Shown: piece by piece, positions 42,996-52,057 of the stretch
How positions within the stretch are numbered: position 1 is the first letter of the stretch
Layout of the letters: each line of letters starts with the position of its first letter
Assembly: GCA_902618695.1 (NCBI GenBank)
Contig: CACNCB010000001.1
Coordinates: forward strand, 124,001-188,000
Direction of reading: 5' to 3'
Length of the DNA: 64,000 nt
Source of the DNA: an uncultured Pelagibacteraceae bacterium
GTDB lineage: Bacteria; Pseudomonadota; Alphaproteobacteria; Pelagibacterales; Pelagibacteraceae
Notes under the pieces: generated by a model
The model's input: the letters and a program-made list of their open reading frames with translations, nothing else
The model's database searches: none
What the model was told of the DNA's origin: nothing
Program-made: the position numbers and the translations under genes

Positions 42996-43483
42996 TTTTT
43001 GTTAAAAATAAACACACTCTTCAAATAGATGAATTTAAATTTAGGTGTTGTATTGGTAAAAAAGGTTCAACCAGTAAAAAAAAAGAAGGTGATAAAAAGA
43101 CGCCAAAAGGTATTTTTAAAATTGAAAATCTTTACTTCAGGAGTGACCGTATAGAACAACCAAAAACTTTGCTAAAATGTATCAAAATTAGAAGCGATAT
43201 GGGCTGGTGTGATGATATTAATTTTCCTGAAAAATATAATAAACTTATTAAAATAAATAAAAAATTAAGACATGAAAAATTGAAGAGAAAAGACCACAAA
43301 TATGATTTACTAATTCCAATTAAGTATAATTTTGAAAAACCTACTACTGGATTGGGTAGCTGTATTTTTGTTCACCTGACTAAAGATTATAAACCTACAT
43401 CTGGATGTATCGCTTTAAAGAAAATAGACTTTTTAATTTTACTTAAATTAATTAAAAAAAATTCAAAAATTAAAATCTTTTAA
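42989..43483 (+). CDS. YkuD-fold L,D-transpeptidase family protein
   Basis: A 164-residue protein with the YkuD catalytic pattern H129-x10-C140 in IFVHLTKDYKPTSGCIAL, preceded by GDKKTPKGIFKIE, the typical substrate-loop segment. Members cross-link or anchor peptidoglycan through meso-DAP. No signal peptide is visible, which is odd for a periplasmic enzyme, so export or a cytoplasmic role is unresolved. It diverges from the winged-helix gene with overlapping starts and faces the yggS homologue, overlapping its stop by 4 bp. Confidence 0.82.
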   Translation: MTIFVKNKHTLQIDEFKFRCCIGKKGSTSKKKEGDKKTPKGIFKIENLYFRSDRIEQPKTLLKCIKIRSDMGWCDDINFPEKYNKLIKINKKLRHEKLKRKDHKYDLLIPIKYNFEKPTTGLGSCIFVHLTKDYKPTSGCIALKKIDFLILLKLIKKNSKIKIF

Positions 43484-44139
43484 GATCTCTGCCCAAAAAT
43501 GCTTGATCCGACTCGAACAAAAGTCGAATAATAACGTGCGGCTATTAGAAAATCTGAAGACATTCCCATGCTTAAATCCGAAAAACCTAAGTCTTTGTTT
43601 AATTGACTTAGTTCTTTAAAATAAACTTCTGGATCAATGTCTACTGGGGGAATACACATCAATCCAATTAAATCTATATTAATTTCTCTACAATATGAAA
43701 CTAGTTGATTTAAATCTTCTTTATTTATTCCTGATTTCTGATTTTCTTCTCCAATATTAACTTGCAAAAAAATTTTTATTCTTTTTTTAATTTTTGACTG
43801 TTCTTCAGCTATTTTTTTTACAAGTTTTTTGCTATCAACAGAATGAATATAATCAAATAATTTAACTGCAAATTTAACTTTATTAGACTGAAGTCTTCCT
43901 ATCATATGCAATTTAAGTTCAGGATTTAATTTTTTAATTTCTGTCCACTTTTCTAGTGCCTCCTGAACTTTATTTTCACCAAAATCTAAATGACCATAAT
44001 CAATAAGAGGTTTGATTTTGTCAATTTTAAAAGTCTTTGAAACTGCTATAATTTTTGGATTATTATTTATATTTAATAAGTTTAAATTTTCTTTAATATT
44101 ATTTTTTATATCTAATAGATTTTTTACTGTGCTATGCAT
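43480..44139 (-). CDS. YggS-family pyridoxal phosphate homeostasis protein
   Basis: A PLP-binding, alanine-racemase-like single-domain protein (PLPBP) that buffers pyridoxal phosphate. The 219 aa from the ATG at 44139 include the PLP lysine K35 in IIAVSKTFK, DFGENKVQEALEKW, KLHMIGRLQSNKVK, LQVNIGEENQKSGI and DLSMGMSSDF, all standard. A start at 44196 would add 19 non-homologous residues. The start codon forms one palindromic hexamer, ATGCAT, with the start of the divergent ThiE-like gene. Confidence 0.94.
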   Translation of the reverse strand: MHSTVKNLLDIKNNIKENLNLLNINNNPKIIAVSKTFKIDKIKPLIDYGHLDFGENKVQEALEKWTEIKKLNPELKLHMIGRLQSNKVKFAVKLFDYIHSVDSKKLVKKIAEEQSKIKKRIKIFLQVNIGEENQKSGINKEDLNQLVSYCREINIDLIGLMCIPPVDIDPEVYFKELSQLNKDLGFSDLSMGMSSDFLIAARYYSTFVRVGSSIFGQRS

Positions 44140-44682
44140 ATAATTAGAAAATATTACTTTATTGATAAATTTGATACAAATAATATAGATAAACAAAAAA
44201 CTAATACTGGTATAATTTATAGAAATTATGACGAAAAAAAGAGCTTAAATACAATTATTAAAATAAAACATTACTGTAAAAAAAAAGGTTATAAATTCTT
44301 TCTATCGAATAACACAAAATTAGCTATAAATTTAAATTTAGATGGCGCATATATTCCTTCTTTTAATAGAGATCTTAAACATCTTTCATTTTCGAAAAAA
44401 ACAAATTTTCAAATAATCGGCTCTGCACACAACAATAAAGAGATAAAATTAAAAGAAAAACAAGGTGTAGATGTTATTTTTTTATCTTCGATATTTAAAA
44501 AAAATAAAAATTATTTAGGAATTAATAAGTTTAAATTATTATCAAAACTTACTACTAAAAAAGTAATAGCTCTTGGTGGGATTTCTAAAAAAAACCAAAA
44601 AAAACTCAAATTAATAAAAAGTATTGGTTTTGCAGGAATTTCTTATTTCCAAAAAAAAACGGCCCCATTAAGGGGCCGTTAA
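44134..44682 (+). CDS. ThiE/TenI-like thiamine phosphate synthase-family protein
   Basis: A 182-residue TIM-barrel-like protein. The segments LDGAYIPSFNRDLKHLSF, QIIGSAHNNKEIKLKEKQGVD, VIFLSSIF and VIALGGISKKN match ThiE/TenI (substrate loop, FxSP region and GGI phosphate site). It is smaller than typical ThiE (about 210 aa), so it may not be a full thiamine phosphate synthase; SAR11 strains are known to have incomplete thiamine pathways. The last residues (TAPLRGR) are encoded by the porin terminator hairpin. The start lies in the hexamer shared with yggS. Confidence 0.75.
   Translation: MHIIRKYYFIDKFDTNNIDKQKTNTGIIYRNYDEKKSLNTIIKIKHYCKKKGYKFFLSNNTKLAINLNLDGAYIPSFNRDLKHLSFSKKTNFQIIGSAHNNKEIKLKEKQGVDVIFLSSIFKKNKNYLGINKFKLLSKLTTKKVIALGGISKKNQKKLKLIKSIGFAGISYFQKKTAPLRGR
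44651..44680 (-). terminator. Intrinsic terminator of the porin gene
   Basis: AACGGCCCC (44658-44666) pairs with GGGGCCGTT (44672-44680) around ATTAA. On the minus strand the stem is followed by a run of at least nine U (complement of the A-run at 44650-44658). It is by far the most GC-rich hairpin in the window and suits a strongly expressed porin gene just upstream. The sequence is also the last codons of the ThiE-like gene on the plus strand. Confidence 0.9.
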
Positions 44683-44704
44683 ATTATATTAAAAGTGTAT
44701 TAAA

Positions 44705-45637
44705 TTAGAATGCAAATGCAATACTCATTTCTTTATGAGTATCATCTGTTCCATCTGTACCACCTGCGTTGTCTGAGCTATTTGCTGCAGCAGCAATAGT
44801 CATTGAACCCATAGTGTAAGATACTGAAAAACCAGTATCTTCTTGGTCAGATTTTGATGCACTTTCAAACTCTACAGTAGACATACCAGTAGAAACTGAC
44901 AAGTTCTCATTAACTGCAAATGATACAGCTAAGTGAGTTCTTTCAGTATCTGAGTTAGCAGCAGATTTATCCACACTTGAAATCTGTGCACCCATAGTTA
45001 ATGCACCAGTAGTATAAGTACCACCAGCTGTCCATAGGTCAGTTCCATTGTTTTGAGTAGTACCAGCAGCATCACCCATCGCGTAGAATATCATAGCACC
45101 ATCCATTGGAGCGAAATCTACTGCAAATGATCTTGATGACTCTGCAGTTGTTGTACCAGCATCAGGGTTGTATGAAACAGACACGTTAGCACCTGCTATA
45201 GATGTACCGTAACTTAATGTGTTTGCTTTACTAATATTTACTAAACCATTAGCTTCACCATCAAGGTCATCCCAAACTTGCTCGTTAGCAGTTGGCATTT
45301 TGTCTTCATAAGCTGAAATACCATGACCACCTGCAGTACCATTGCTTAATTTTAAAACACCAGCATCTCCCATATCAAGAGTTAATCCTGAAGATGAAAA
45401 TGCACCAGCACTTAGCAATTGGAAATAGCTAATTGTCATTCCATTATCCATTTCTCCTGAACCAGCGAAATTAATATCTCTAGTCATTGAGAATGGGTTT
45501 CCAGTAATCTCTGTTTCGTCTTTAGAAACATAAGATACTTTTGCTGCACCAGTTACGTCTAATGCTCCAGCGTATCCTGTTGTAGCAACTAGTGAACCTG
45601 CTAACGCAGATAATCCTAGTTTTTTTAAGTTTGTCAT
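44705..45637 (-). CDS. Outer-membrane porin
   Basis: A 310-residue outer-membrane beta-barrel. The signal peptide MTNLKKLGLSALAGSLVAT is cleaved after GYA (residue 23). The mature sequence is rich in Gly, Ser, Thr and Asp in alternating strand patterns and ends in MSIAFAF, the C-terminal phenylalanine signature for BAM insertion. It resembles the alphaproteobacterial porin superfamily. Its codons are visibly richer in G and C than neighbouring genes, suggesting high expression or different history. It has its own AGGAG Shine-Dalgarno sequence, a 210 bp upstream gap and the strong terminator at 44651-44680, so it is a monocistronic unit. Confidence 0.93.
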   Translation of the reverse strand: MTNLKKLGLSALAGSLVATTGYAGALDVTGAAKVSYVSKDETEITGNPFSMTRDINFAGSGEMDNGMTISYFQLLSAGAFSSSGLTLDMGDAGVLKLSNGTAGGHGISAYEDKMPTANEQVWDDLDGEANGLVNISKANTLSYGTSIAGANVSVSYNPDAGTTTAESSRSFAVDFAPMDGAMIFYAMGDAAGTTQNNGTDLWTAGGTYTTGALTMGAQISSVDKSAANSDTERTHLAVSFAVNENLSVSTGMSTVEFESASKSDQEDTGFSVSYTMGSMTIAAAANSSDNAGGTDGTDDTHKEMSIAFAF

Positions 45638-45847
45638 AATTGACTCCTATTTATTGTTATAATTAATTATAATTATCCTTTAATTATCACCTGATTAGAA
45701 TTTATGGGCTTTATTATCTTATTTTATAAAAAATATTACTTTTTGTTGTAAAAAAGCAACACATTAGTATTCAAAAACGTTATTTTTTAACAATAATTTC
45801 AGTTATATGTTAATAAATGACTGTTTTTTACAACCTTTTGTTTATTC
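45638..45847. promoter_or_regulatory. Divergent regulatory region of porin and DUF3576-leuS
   Basis: A 210 bp gene-free, AT-rich gap. A short dyad, TGTTG at 45744-45748 and CAACA at 45757-45761, lies 107-124 bp before the porin start. On the minus strand a TATAAAAT box is centred near 45725. No strong -35 match is seen and I find no ORF. The porin start is preceded by AGGAG. Confidence 0.45.
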
Positions 45848-46402
45848 ATGATTAAATTTAAACATCTTATTATTACGTTTTTCTGCTTTTTACTTCTAAC
45901 AAACTCATGCGGAATGTACAGACCAGTAGATGCAAAAAAATATCCTCCTAATCCAGAACTTAGAGTTAAAAAGAATTTAGAGGAGGGTAAAGGTTTTAGG
46001 CTTATGACAGGACTAGGTGGTAAAAAAGGAGGAGAATTTGAATTTGCTAATTCAAATCCCTTATGGAGAGCTTCATTAGATATAATTGATTTTATGCCGT
46101 TACTATCTGTGGATTATGGTGGCGGAATTATAATAACAGATTGGTACGGTGAAGAAAAAGAAAATAATTCTATAAAAATTTCTATACAATTTTTATCAAA
46201 TGAAATTAGATCAGATGCATTGAAAATAAAAGTTTTTAAAAAAAATTGCACAAGCTTAGTAGATTGTAAAATTTTTGTTTCCGAATCATCAATTAATGAG
46301 GAATTACGAGTTGCTATCTTGAAAAAAGCTGCTCTTTACAAAAATACTGATATAGAAAAAACTAAAAAAGAATATCCAATATACGAAAGTTCCTCTAGAT
46401 AA
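45848..46402 (+). CDS. DUF3576 lipoprotein
   Basis: A 184-residue lipoprotein of unknown role. The signal peptide runs into TNSC, acylated Cys21. The family segments are [46 protein letters not shown] and the C-terminal [12 protein letters not shown]. This family lies directly before leuS in many alphaproteobacteria, as here (10 bp before leuS), followed by lptE, so a role in the outer membrane or periplasm is likely but unproven. Confidence 0.9.
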   Translation: MIKFKHLIITFFCFLLLTNSCGMYRPVDAKKYPPNPELRVKKNLEEGKGFRLMTGLGGKKGGEFEFANSNPLWRASLDIIDFMPLLSVDYGGGIIITDWYGEEKENNSIKISIQFLSNEIRSDALKIKVFKKNCTSLVDCKIFVSESSINEELRVAILKKAALYKNTDIEKTKKEYPIYESSSR

Positions 46403-46412
46403 ATTTAATAAA

Positions 46413-48974
46413 GTGGAAAGATATAATTTCAAAATTGTTGAAAAAAAATGGCAAAGTTTCTGGGATAAAAACAAGACATTTAAATCAGAAATAAATAAGG
46501 AAAATAAGAAAAAGTTTTATTGCTTAGAGATGTTTCCTTATCCCTCAGGCAACATTCATATGGGTCACGTAAGAAACTATACTATAGGAGATGTGCTTGC
46601 CAGATATAAAATAATGACGGATTATAACGTCCTACATCCAATGGGATGGGACTCTTTTGGAATGCCTGCAGAAAACGCTGCAAAACAAAACAATCTTGAT
46701 CCAAAGGATTGGACTGAGAAAAATATTTCTAATATGAAAAAACAACTAAAAAACCTGGGGCTTTCTATTGATTGGAATAGAGAAATTTCAACCTGCTCAC
46801 CAGCATATTACAAGCATCAACAAAAATTATTTTTGGATTTGTATGACAAAGGTCTTGTTTATAGAAAAGAAAATTACGTTAATTGGGATCCTGTTGACCA
46901 AACTGTATTAGCAAATGAGCAAGTAATTGATGGAAAAGGCTGGCGTTCTGGAGCACAAGTAGAAAGAAAGAAATTAAATCAGTGGTTTTTTAATATCTCA
47001 AAATTTTCTGATGAACTATTAGAGAGTTTAAATTCATTAGAGTCCTGGCCAAACAAGGTGAAAACTATGCAAAAAAACTGGATAGGTAAATCTTATGGCT
47101 GTGAAATAAAATTTCAAATTAAAGGTAACGAAGATGTCAAACAAATAAAGTGTTATACCACACGACCTGATACATTATATGGAATGTCCTTTTTAGCGGT
47201 ATCAGTTGATCATCCAATCTCGAAGTTCTATGAAAATAATAAAGAATTTATTTCTTTTAAAGAGGAATGCTCCAAAACAGGAACTACAGAAGAGGCTATA
47301 GCACAAGCTGAGAAATTGGGTTTCAAAACAAATCTTCTAGCTACTAATCCTCTTAACCATGAAATTAAGGTCCCCGTCTATTTTGCTAATTTTGTTCTAA
47401 TGGATTACGGTTTTGGAGCGGTCTTCGGTTGTCCAGCACACGACCAGAGAGATTTTGATTTTGCGATTAAATATAACCTGCCTATAAAAACAGTCGTTAA
47501 ACCATTTGAAGAAAAGGATACGTATCAAGTAGATGATAAAGCTTTTACAGACAGTGGAATAATTATTAATTCTAATGAGTTAAATGGATTAAATGCTCCT
47601 AATGAGTCTATTGAAAGAGCAATTGATATTTTGGAAAAAGAAAAAGTAGGTAAAAAAAAAATTAATTTTAGACTTAAAGACTGGGGAATATCTAGACAAA
47701 GATATTGGGGCTGCCCAATACCAATAGCTTACAATAAAGACGGCGAAATTATAAAAATTCCTGAAAAAGATCTTCCCGTAAAATTGCCAGAAAAAATTCA
47801 ATTAAATACGACGGGAAATCCATTAGATCATCAAAAAGAATGGAAACATATTACTATTAATGGTGAGAAATGTATTAGAGAAACAGACACACTAGATACT
47901 TTTGTTGATTCATCTTGGTATTATCTGAGATTCTGTTCAAGTTCTAACTCAAATTTACCATTTGATGAAAAGGAAACAGATTATTGGATGCCTGTTGATC
48001 AATATATTGGGGGCGTTGAGCATGCAATTTTGCACCTCCTTTATTCAAGATTTTTTGTCAAAGCGATATCTTTTCAAAATAAAAAATTTAATTTATCTGA
48101 ACCATTCAACGGACTTTTCACTCAAGGCATGGTTTGTCACGAAACATACACAGACGAGAATAACAATTGGCTTCACCCAGACGAAATTACCACAGAGGAT
48201 GGAAAAAATTATTTTAAAAAAAATAATCCAAAGGAAAGAGTTTTGGTTGGACCTGCTGAGTCTATGTCAAAATCAAAAAAAAATACAATAGAGCCATCTA
48301 AAATGATAGATAAGTATGGTGCAGATGCTGTAAGACTTTTTATACTTTCTGACAGTCCTCCAGAAAAAGATGTTCAATGGTCAGAAGAGGGAATGTTAGC
48401 ATCATATAAATTTATTCAAAAATTATGGGGGCTTCATCAAAAAATCAAAAGTATTATTGAAGGCAATATTAATACTATTGAAGAAAAAGATGTTTCTGAA
48501 GAATTAAATAAATTTTCAAATCAAGTTATATTTAAAATTACAAATAACATTGAAAAATTTAGTTATAATGTAATTATTGCTAATTTGCATGAAATTTATA
48601 ATTTTTTATCCAAGCAAATAACTTTTCAAATTAAAAAAGAAATTCTAAAAAAAAATTATGTTAATATTTTAATTTTAATGTCTCCTATCATTCCTCATTT
48701 TGCACAAGAATGTTTAGAAAGTTTAAATATTAAAAAAAAAATAAATTGGCCAGTTGCTGAAGAGCAATACCTAAAAGAAGATAACGTTGAAATTGTAATT
48801 CAAATAAACGGGAAAAAAAGATTAAGTTTAAAAAATAAAATAGATTCATCTGAAAAAGAAATATATGATAATTTAATTAAAACTGAGTATTTTAAAAAAA
48901 ATTATAAAACCGATGAAGTTAAGAAGATAATTTATGTTAAAAATAGATTACTAAATTTAATTATAAAAAAATAA
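46413..48974 (+). CDS. leuS: Leucyl-tRNA synthetase
   Basis: A class Ia synthetase. The 853 aa (E. coli 860) have the HIGH motif in [15 protein letters not shown], the CP1 editing domain with [14 protein letters not shown] and [12 protein letters not shown], and the KMSKS loop as [11 protein letters not shown]. The start is GTG at 46413 ([14 protein letters not shown]). Its TAA overlaps the lptE ATG by one base. It is the anchor of the DUF3576-leuS-lptE-holA run. Confidence 0.98.
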   Translation: MERYNFKIVEKKWQSFWDKNKTFKSEINKENKKKFYCLEMFPYPSGNIHMGHVRNYTIGDVLARYKIMTDYNVLHPMGWDSFGMPAENAAKQNNLDPKDWTEKNISNMKKQLKNLGLSIDWNREISTCSPAYYKHQQKLFLDLYDKGLVYRKENYVNWDPVDQTVLANEQVIDGKGWRSGAQVERKKLNQWFFNISKFSDELLESLNSLESWPNKVKTMQKNWIGKSYGCEIKFQIKGNEDVKQIKCYTTRPDTLYGMSFLAVSVDHPISKFYENNKEFISFKEECSKTGTTEEAIAQAEKLGFKTNLLATNPLNHEIKVPVYFANFVLMDYGFGAVFGCPAHDQRDFDFAIKYNLPIKTVVKPFEEKDTYQVDDKAFTDSGIIINSNELNGLNAPNESIERAIDILEKEKVGKKKINFRLKDWGISRQRYWGCPIPIAYNKDGEIIKIPEKDLPVKLPEKIQLNTTGNPLDHQKEWKHITINGEKCIRETDTLDTFVDSSWYYLRFCSSSNSNLPFDEKETDYWMPVDQYIGGVEHAILHLLYSRFFVKAISFQNKKFNLSEPFNGLFTQGMVCHETYTDENNNWLHPDEITTEDGKNYFKKNNPKERVLVGPAESMSKSKKNTIEPSKMIDKYGADAVRLFILSDSPPEKDVQWSEEGMLASYKFIQKLWGLHQKIKSIIEGNINTIEEKDVSEELNKFSNQVIFKITNNIEKFSYNVIIANLHEIYNFLSKQITFQIKKEILKKNYVNILILMSPIIPHFAQECLESLNIKKKINWPVAEEQYLKEDNVEIVIQINGKKRLSLKNKIDSSEKEIYDNLIKTEYFKKNYKTDEVKKIIYVKNRLLNLIIKK

Positions 48975-49417
48975 TGAAAAATATTTCATTAATTATACTC
49001 CTCCTAATATTTAATCAATGCGGATTTAAACCTATATTTTCAAATCAGGATATTAATTTTAAAATTGGTAAAATAGAATTTAATCAAGAAAATAAAACTA
49101 TTCAGAATCGTCTAAAAAATATAGAAAACAACAATCCAAAATTTATTTATGATTTAGAAATAAATTTAATGGATAATAAATCAACAATATCAAAAGACTC
49201 TCGAGGAAAACCTTTGTTGTTGAGATATAATGTTGAGCTAAAACTTGTAGTAAAAGAGAATAACCAAATGGTTTTTAATAAAATCTACAAAGATGATTTT
49301 GATTATCAAAATTTGGATAAAAAATTTGAGTTAAAAAGTTATGAGGAAAAAATTAAAGAAGACATTTTAAATCAAATTGTAAATAAAATATTAATTGATT
49401 TAAGTAGTCTAAAATGA
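48974..49417 (+). CDS. lptE: LPS-assembly lipoprotein LptE
   Basis: The plug/chaperone of the LptD outer-membrane LPS translocon. The 147 aa start with a signal peptide whose lipobox is FNQC, with acylated Cys16 followed by GFKPIF, the common LptE start CGFxPLY. The body is rich in beta-strand patterns with weak identity, as usual. Overlaps leuS by one base and holA by four (ATGA). Location between leuS and holA is the standard lptE place. Confidence 0.88.
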   Translation: MKNISLIILLLIFNQCGFKPIFSNQDINFKIGKIEFNQENKTIQNRLKNIENNNPKFIYDLEINLMDNKSTISKDSRGKPLLLRYNVELKLVVKENNQMVFNKIYKDDFDYQNLDKKFELKSYEEKIKEDILNQIVNKILIDLSSLK

Positions 49418-49773
49418 TCGTAAAATCTTATGAAACACATAAAATAAACCCAAAACATCATAAATATGTTTTATTTTATGGGAAAAATGAAGGTTTTAAA
49501 TCTGAACAAATATTAGCAATTTTAAAAAACTTAACACAAAAAAAAATTCAAAAGTACGATGAAAAAGAAATCTTGGACAATAAAGAAATGTTCCTTAATG
49601 ATTTATTTTCAAAATCATTGTTTGAAGAAGAAAAATTTATAATAATTAACAGGGTTACAGACAAAATATTCACAACAATTGATCAAATTATCGAAAAAAA
49701 TTTAGATGATATAAATATTATACTAAATGCAGATACTCTTGAAAAAAGATCAAAATTAAGACAATTTTTTTAA
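49414..49773 (+). pseudogene. holA: DNA polymerase III delta subunit HolA, N-terminal part (cut by an in-frame stop)
   Basis: The clamp-loader delta subunit that opens the beta clamp. This 119-codon part holds the N-terminal RecA-like domain: YVLFYGKNEGFKSEQILAIL, LFSKSLFEEEKFIIINR and TLEKRSKLRQFF. It ends at TAA 49771-49773, inside a T7-A11 run. The same frame continues without interruption into the C-terminal part, and normal HolA has an acidic or lysine codon here (family pattern SKLRxxFEKxKE). A single base change of the TAA gives QFFKKKKE. Possible causes: sequencing/assembly error, true nonsense mutation, or slippage/read-through. holA is essential, so loss is unlikely. Confidence 0.85.
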
Positions 49774-50397
49774 AAAAAAAAAGAACTTATTTGCGTTCCA
49801 TTTTATCAAGATAATCAAGAAACTTTGAAAAAGATAACTCAAAATTTTTTGCGAGAAAAAAATATTTTCATTTCACAATCAAATATTAATTTAATAATAA
49901 ACAGATGTAACGGTGATAGGGGAATATTAAAAACAGAAATAGAAAAAATTGAAAACTTTTCTGTAGGAAGGAAAAAAATTACTGAAGAAAGTATATTAAA
50001 ATTAACAAACTTAATAGAAAACCATGATATATCTGAATTAATCGATAATTGCTTAGCTAAAAATCAAAAAAAAACTATGCAGATATTATCAGAAAACAAT
50101 TTTAGTTCTGATGATTGTATAATTATTGTTAGGACTTTTTTGTCTAAATCTAAAAGAATACTTTACTTATCTAAAGAATTTGAAAAAAATAAAAGTATAG
50201 AAAAAACAATACTAAGTGCTAAACCACCTATTTTTTGGAAAGACAAAGAATTAGTGAAAGCTCAAATTCAAAAATGGAAACCACATAAAATTCAAAAATT
50301 AATATATGACATAAATAACATTGAAATTCTAATCAAAAAAAATTTATCTAATTCTCTAAATTTTGTTACAGACCTTATTCTAGAAAAGGCTTCTTAA
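49774..50397 (+). pseudogene. holA: DNA polymerase III delta subunit HolA, C-terminal part
   Basis: The rest of the same reading frame after the TAA. It begins KKKELICVPFYQDNQETLKK and continues through LIINRCNGDRGILKTEIEKI and AKPPIFWKDKELVKAQIQKW, the domain II-III sequence of HolA. Read as a separate gene, it could start only at a TTG at 49825 (190 aa). The two parts together are about 327 codons, the normal HolA size (E. coli 343). It ends 2 bp before the convergent parB stop. Confidence 0.85.
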
Positions 50398-50399
50398 AT

Positions 50400-51242
50400 T
50401 TAATAATATTTTTTAATTATATCAATAATCTTGTTTAATTGATCTAAGTCTTTATACTCAAAAGAGATTTTACCCTTATTTCTTTTATTGTTAAGTATAT
50501 CAACGTTTAAACCAATTTTATTGGAAATTGATAATTCAAGTGCAGTGATATTGGTTTCTTTTGTTGGGCGTGATTTTATTTTTTTATTTTTAAAAATTTT
50601 TACAAAATTCTCAGCTTGTCTTACAGATAATTTTTTTTCTATTATTTTTGAAGCAACAAAAGTAGCATTATCAAGACCAACTAAAATTTTTGCATGGCCA
50701 GCAGTTAATTTTTGTTTTTCAATTAACTTAATTACTTCATCTGGTAGTGTTAAAAGCCTTAAAGAATTTGTAATATGGCTTCTGCTTTTTCCAATAAATT
50801 TAGATACTTTTTCTTGATCATATGAGAATTCATCTATTAATCTTTTATAACCTTGTGCTTCTTCAAGTGGATTCAAATCATGCCTCTGAACATTTTCAAC
50901 AATTGCAAATTCGAGTGATTTTAAATCGTCAGCTTCTGTGATAACTACAGGAACATCGTGAAGGCCTGCTCTTTGGGCTGCTAACCACCTTCTTTCACCT
51001 GCGATTATCTCGAACATTGATTTATCCTCATTTGATTTTCTAACAATAATAGGCTGAATCATTCCACGTTCTTTGATCGAATTTGTTAATTCTTCTAAAC
51101 TTAATTCATCAAAAATTTTTCTTGGTTGGTACCTGTTTGGTACTAAATCACTAATTGCTAACTGATTTGTTTTTGAATCTTGTTTTGTTTCTCCAATAAG
51201 CGAAGAGAGGCCACGACCCAACCCTTTTTTTATTTTATCCAT
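50400..51242 (-). CDS. parB: Chromosome-partition protein ParB
   Basis: A CTP-hydrolysing DNA clamp that loads at parS and spreads to position the origin. The 280 aa show the N-terminal ParA-activating segment KKGLGRGLSSLIG (5-17), the CTPase motif GERRWLAAQRAG, ENVQRHDLNPLEEAQGY, the helix-turn-helix for parS (SKFIGKSRSHITNSLRLL) and a C-terminal dimer domain. Its start overlaps the parA stop by one base. A perfect parS lies 1.4 kb upstream inside rsmG. Confidence 0.98.
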   Translation of the reverse strand: MDKIKKGLGRGLSSLIGETKQDSKTNQLAISDLVPNRYQPRKIFDELSLEELTNSIKERGMIQPIIVRKSNEDKSMFEIIAGERRWLAAQRAGLHDVPVVITEADDLKSLEFAIVENVQRHDLNPLEEAQGYKRLIDEFSYDQEKVSKFIGKSRSHITNSLRLLTLPDEVIKLIEKQKLTAGHAKILVGLDNATFVASKIIEKKLSVRQAENFVKIFKNKKIKSRPTKETNITALELSISNKIGLNVDILNNKRNKGKISFEYKDLDQLNKIIDIIKKYY

Positions 51243-52036
51243 TATGCAGCACTCCCTATTGTTGACTCCTGATTTATAAACTCATCCGTAAAACTAAAAT
51301 ACGATTTACTTCCAGGACACGATTTATCATAGATTAATACCGGCATACCATGAGAGGGCGCTTCTGATAATCTAACATTCCTTGGTATCACAGTTGAATA
51401 AACTTTTTCACTAAAATAATCTCTTGCTTCTTTCTCAACTTGCGATGATAGCTTATTTCTTTTGTCATACATGGTTAAAAGTATGCCCCTGATTTTTAAA
51501 TCTGGATTTAAATTTACTTTTATCCTCTCGATTGTTTTCATTAGCTGCGTTAAACCCTCTAAAGCGAAAAATTCGGTCTGAAGTGGAACCAGTAATGAGT
51601 TTGAACTTACGAGTGCCATTACTGTTAACAAGCTTAAGGAAGGTGGGCAATCGATCAGAACGTAATCATATAATCCTCCAGAACCGTTTAAATATGCGGT
51701 TAATTTAGTCTTTAGTATAAAGGCCCTGTTACTATCATCAGCCGTCTCTACTTCCAAGCCAGATAAATCTACATTAGATGTGATAATATCTAAATTTTTG
51801 AACTGTGTTTTTTTAATCACCTCGCTAATTTCTCTAGTTCCGTTCAAAACACCATAAATTGTATCATTTGAGTTATCCATATTAGATAATCCTAGACCTG
51901 TTGTAGCGTTGCCTTGAGGATCTAAGTCAATTACTAGAATTTTTTTATCTATTTGAGATAAACCTGCTGCAAGATTTATCACCGTAGTGGTTTTTCCGAC
52001 CCCACCCTTTTGATTAATGACTGAAATAATTTGCAT
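51242..52036 (-). CDS. parA: Chromosome-partition ATPase ParA
   Basis: A deviant Walker-type ATPase that drives segregation of ParB-parS complexes. The 264 aa begin MQIISVINQKGGVGKTTTVI, with the signature lysine in KGGVGKTT, followed by DLDPQGNATTGLG and the Walker B-like IDCPPSLSLLTVMAL. The C-terminus has RNVRLSEAPSHGMP. The operon order mnmE-mnmG-rsmG-parA-parB is standard for the origin-proximal region of alphaproteobacteria. Confidence 0.98.
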   Translation of the reverse strand: MQIISVINQKGGVGKTTTVINLAAGLSQIDKKILVIDLDPQGNATTGLGLSNMDNSNDTIYGVLNGTREISEVIKKTQFKNLDIITSNVDLSGLEVETADDSNRAFILKTKLTAYLNGSGGLYDYVLIDCPPSLSLLTVMALVSSNSLLVPLQTEFFALEGLTQLMKTIERIKVNLNPDLKIRGILLTMYDKRNKLSSQVEKEARDYFSEKVYSTVIPRNVRLSEAPSHGMPVLIYDKSCPGSKSYFSFTDEFINQESTIGSAA

Positions 52037-52057
52037 TTAATTTTTTTTACTATTCTT

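Noticed and set aside
44705-45637. Porin gene as a recently acquired foreign element
   Set aside because: Its GC-richer codons fit a highly expressed outer-membrane protein, it has no flanking repeats, integrase or tRNA, and the neighbours are in normal order.
49414-50397. holA read as two independent genes
   Set aside because: Both parts lie in the same frame with no gap in homology and the second has only a TTG start in mid-domain; one interrupted gene explains it better.
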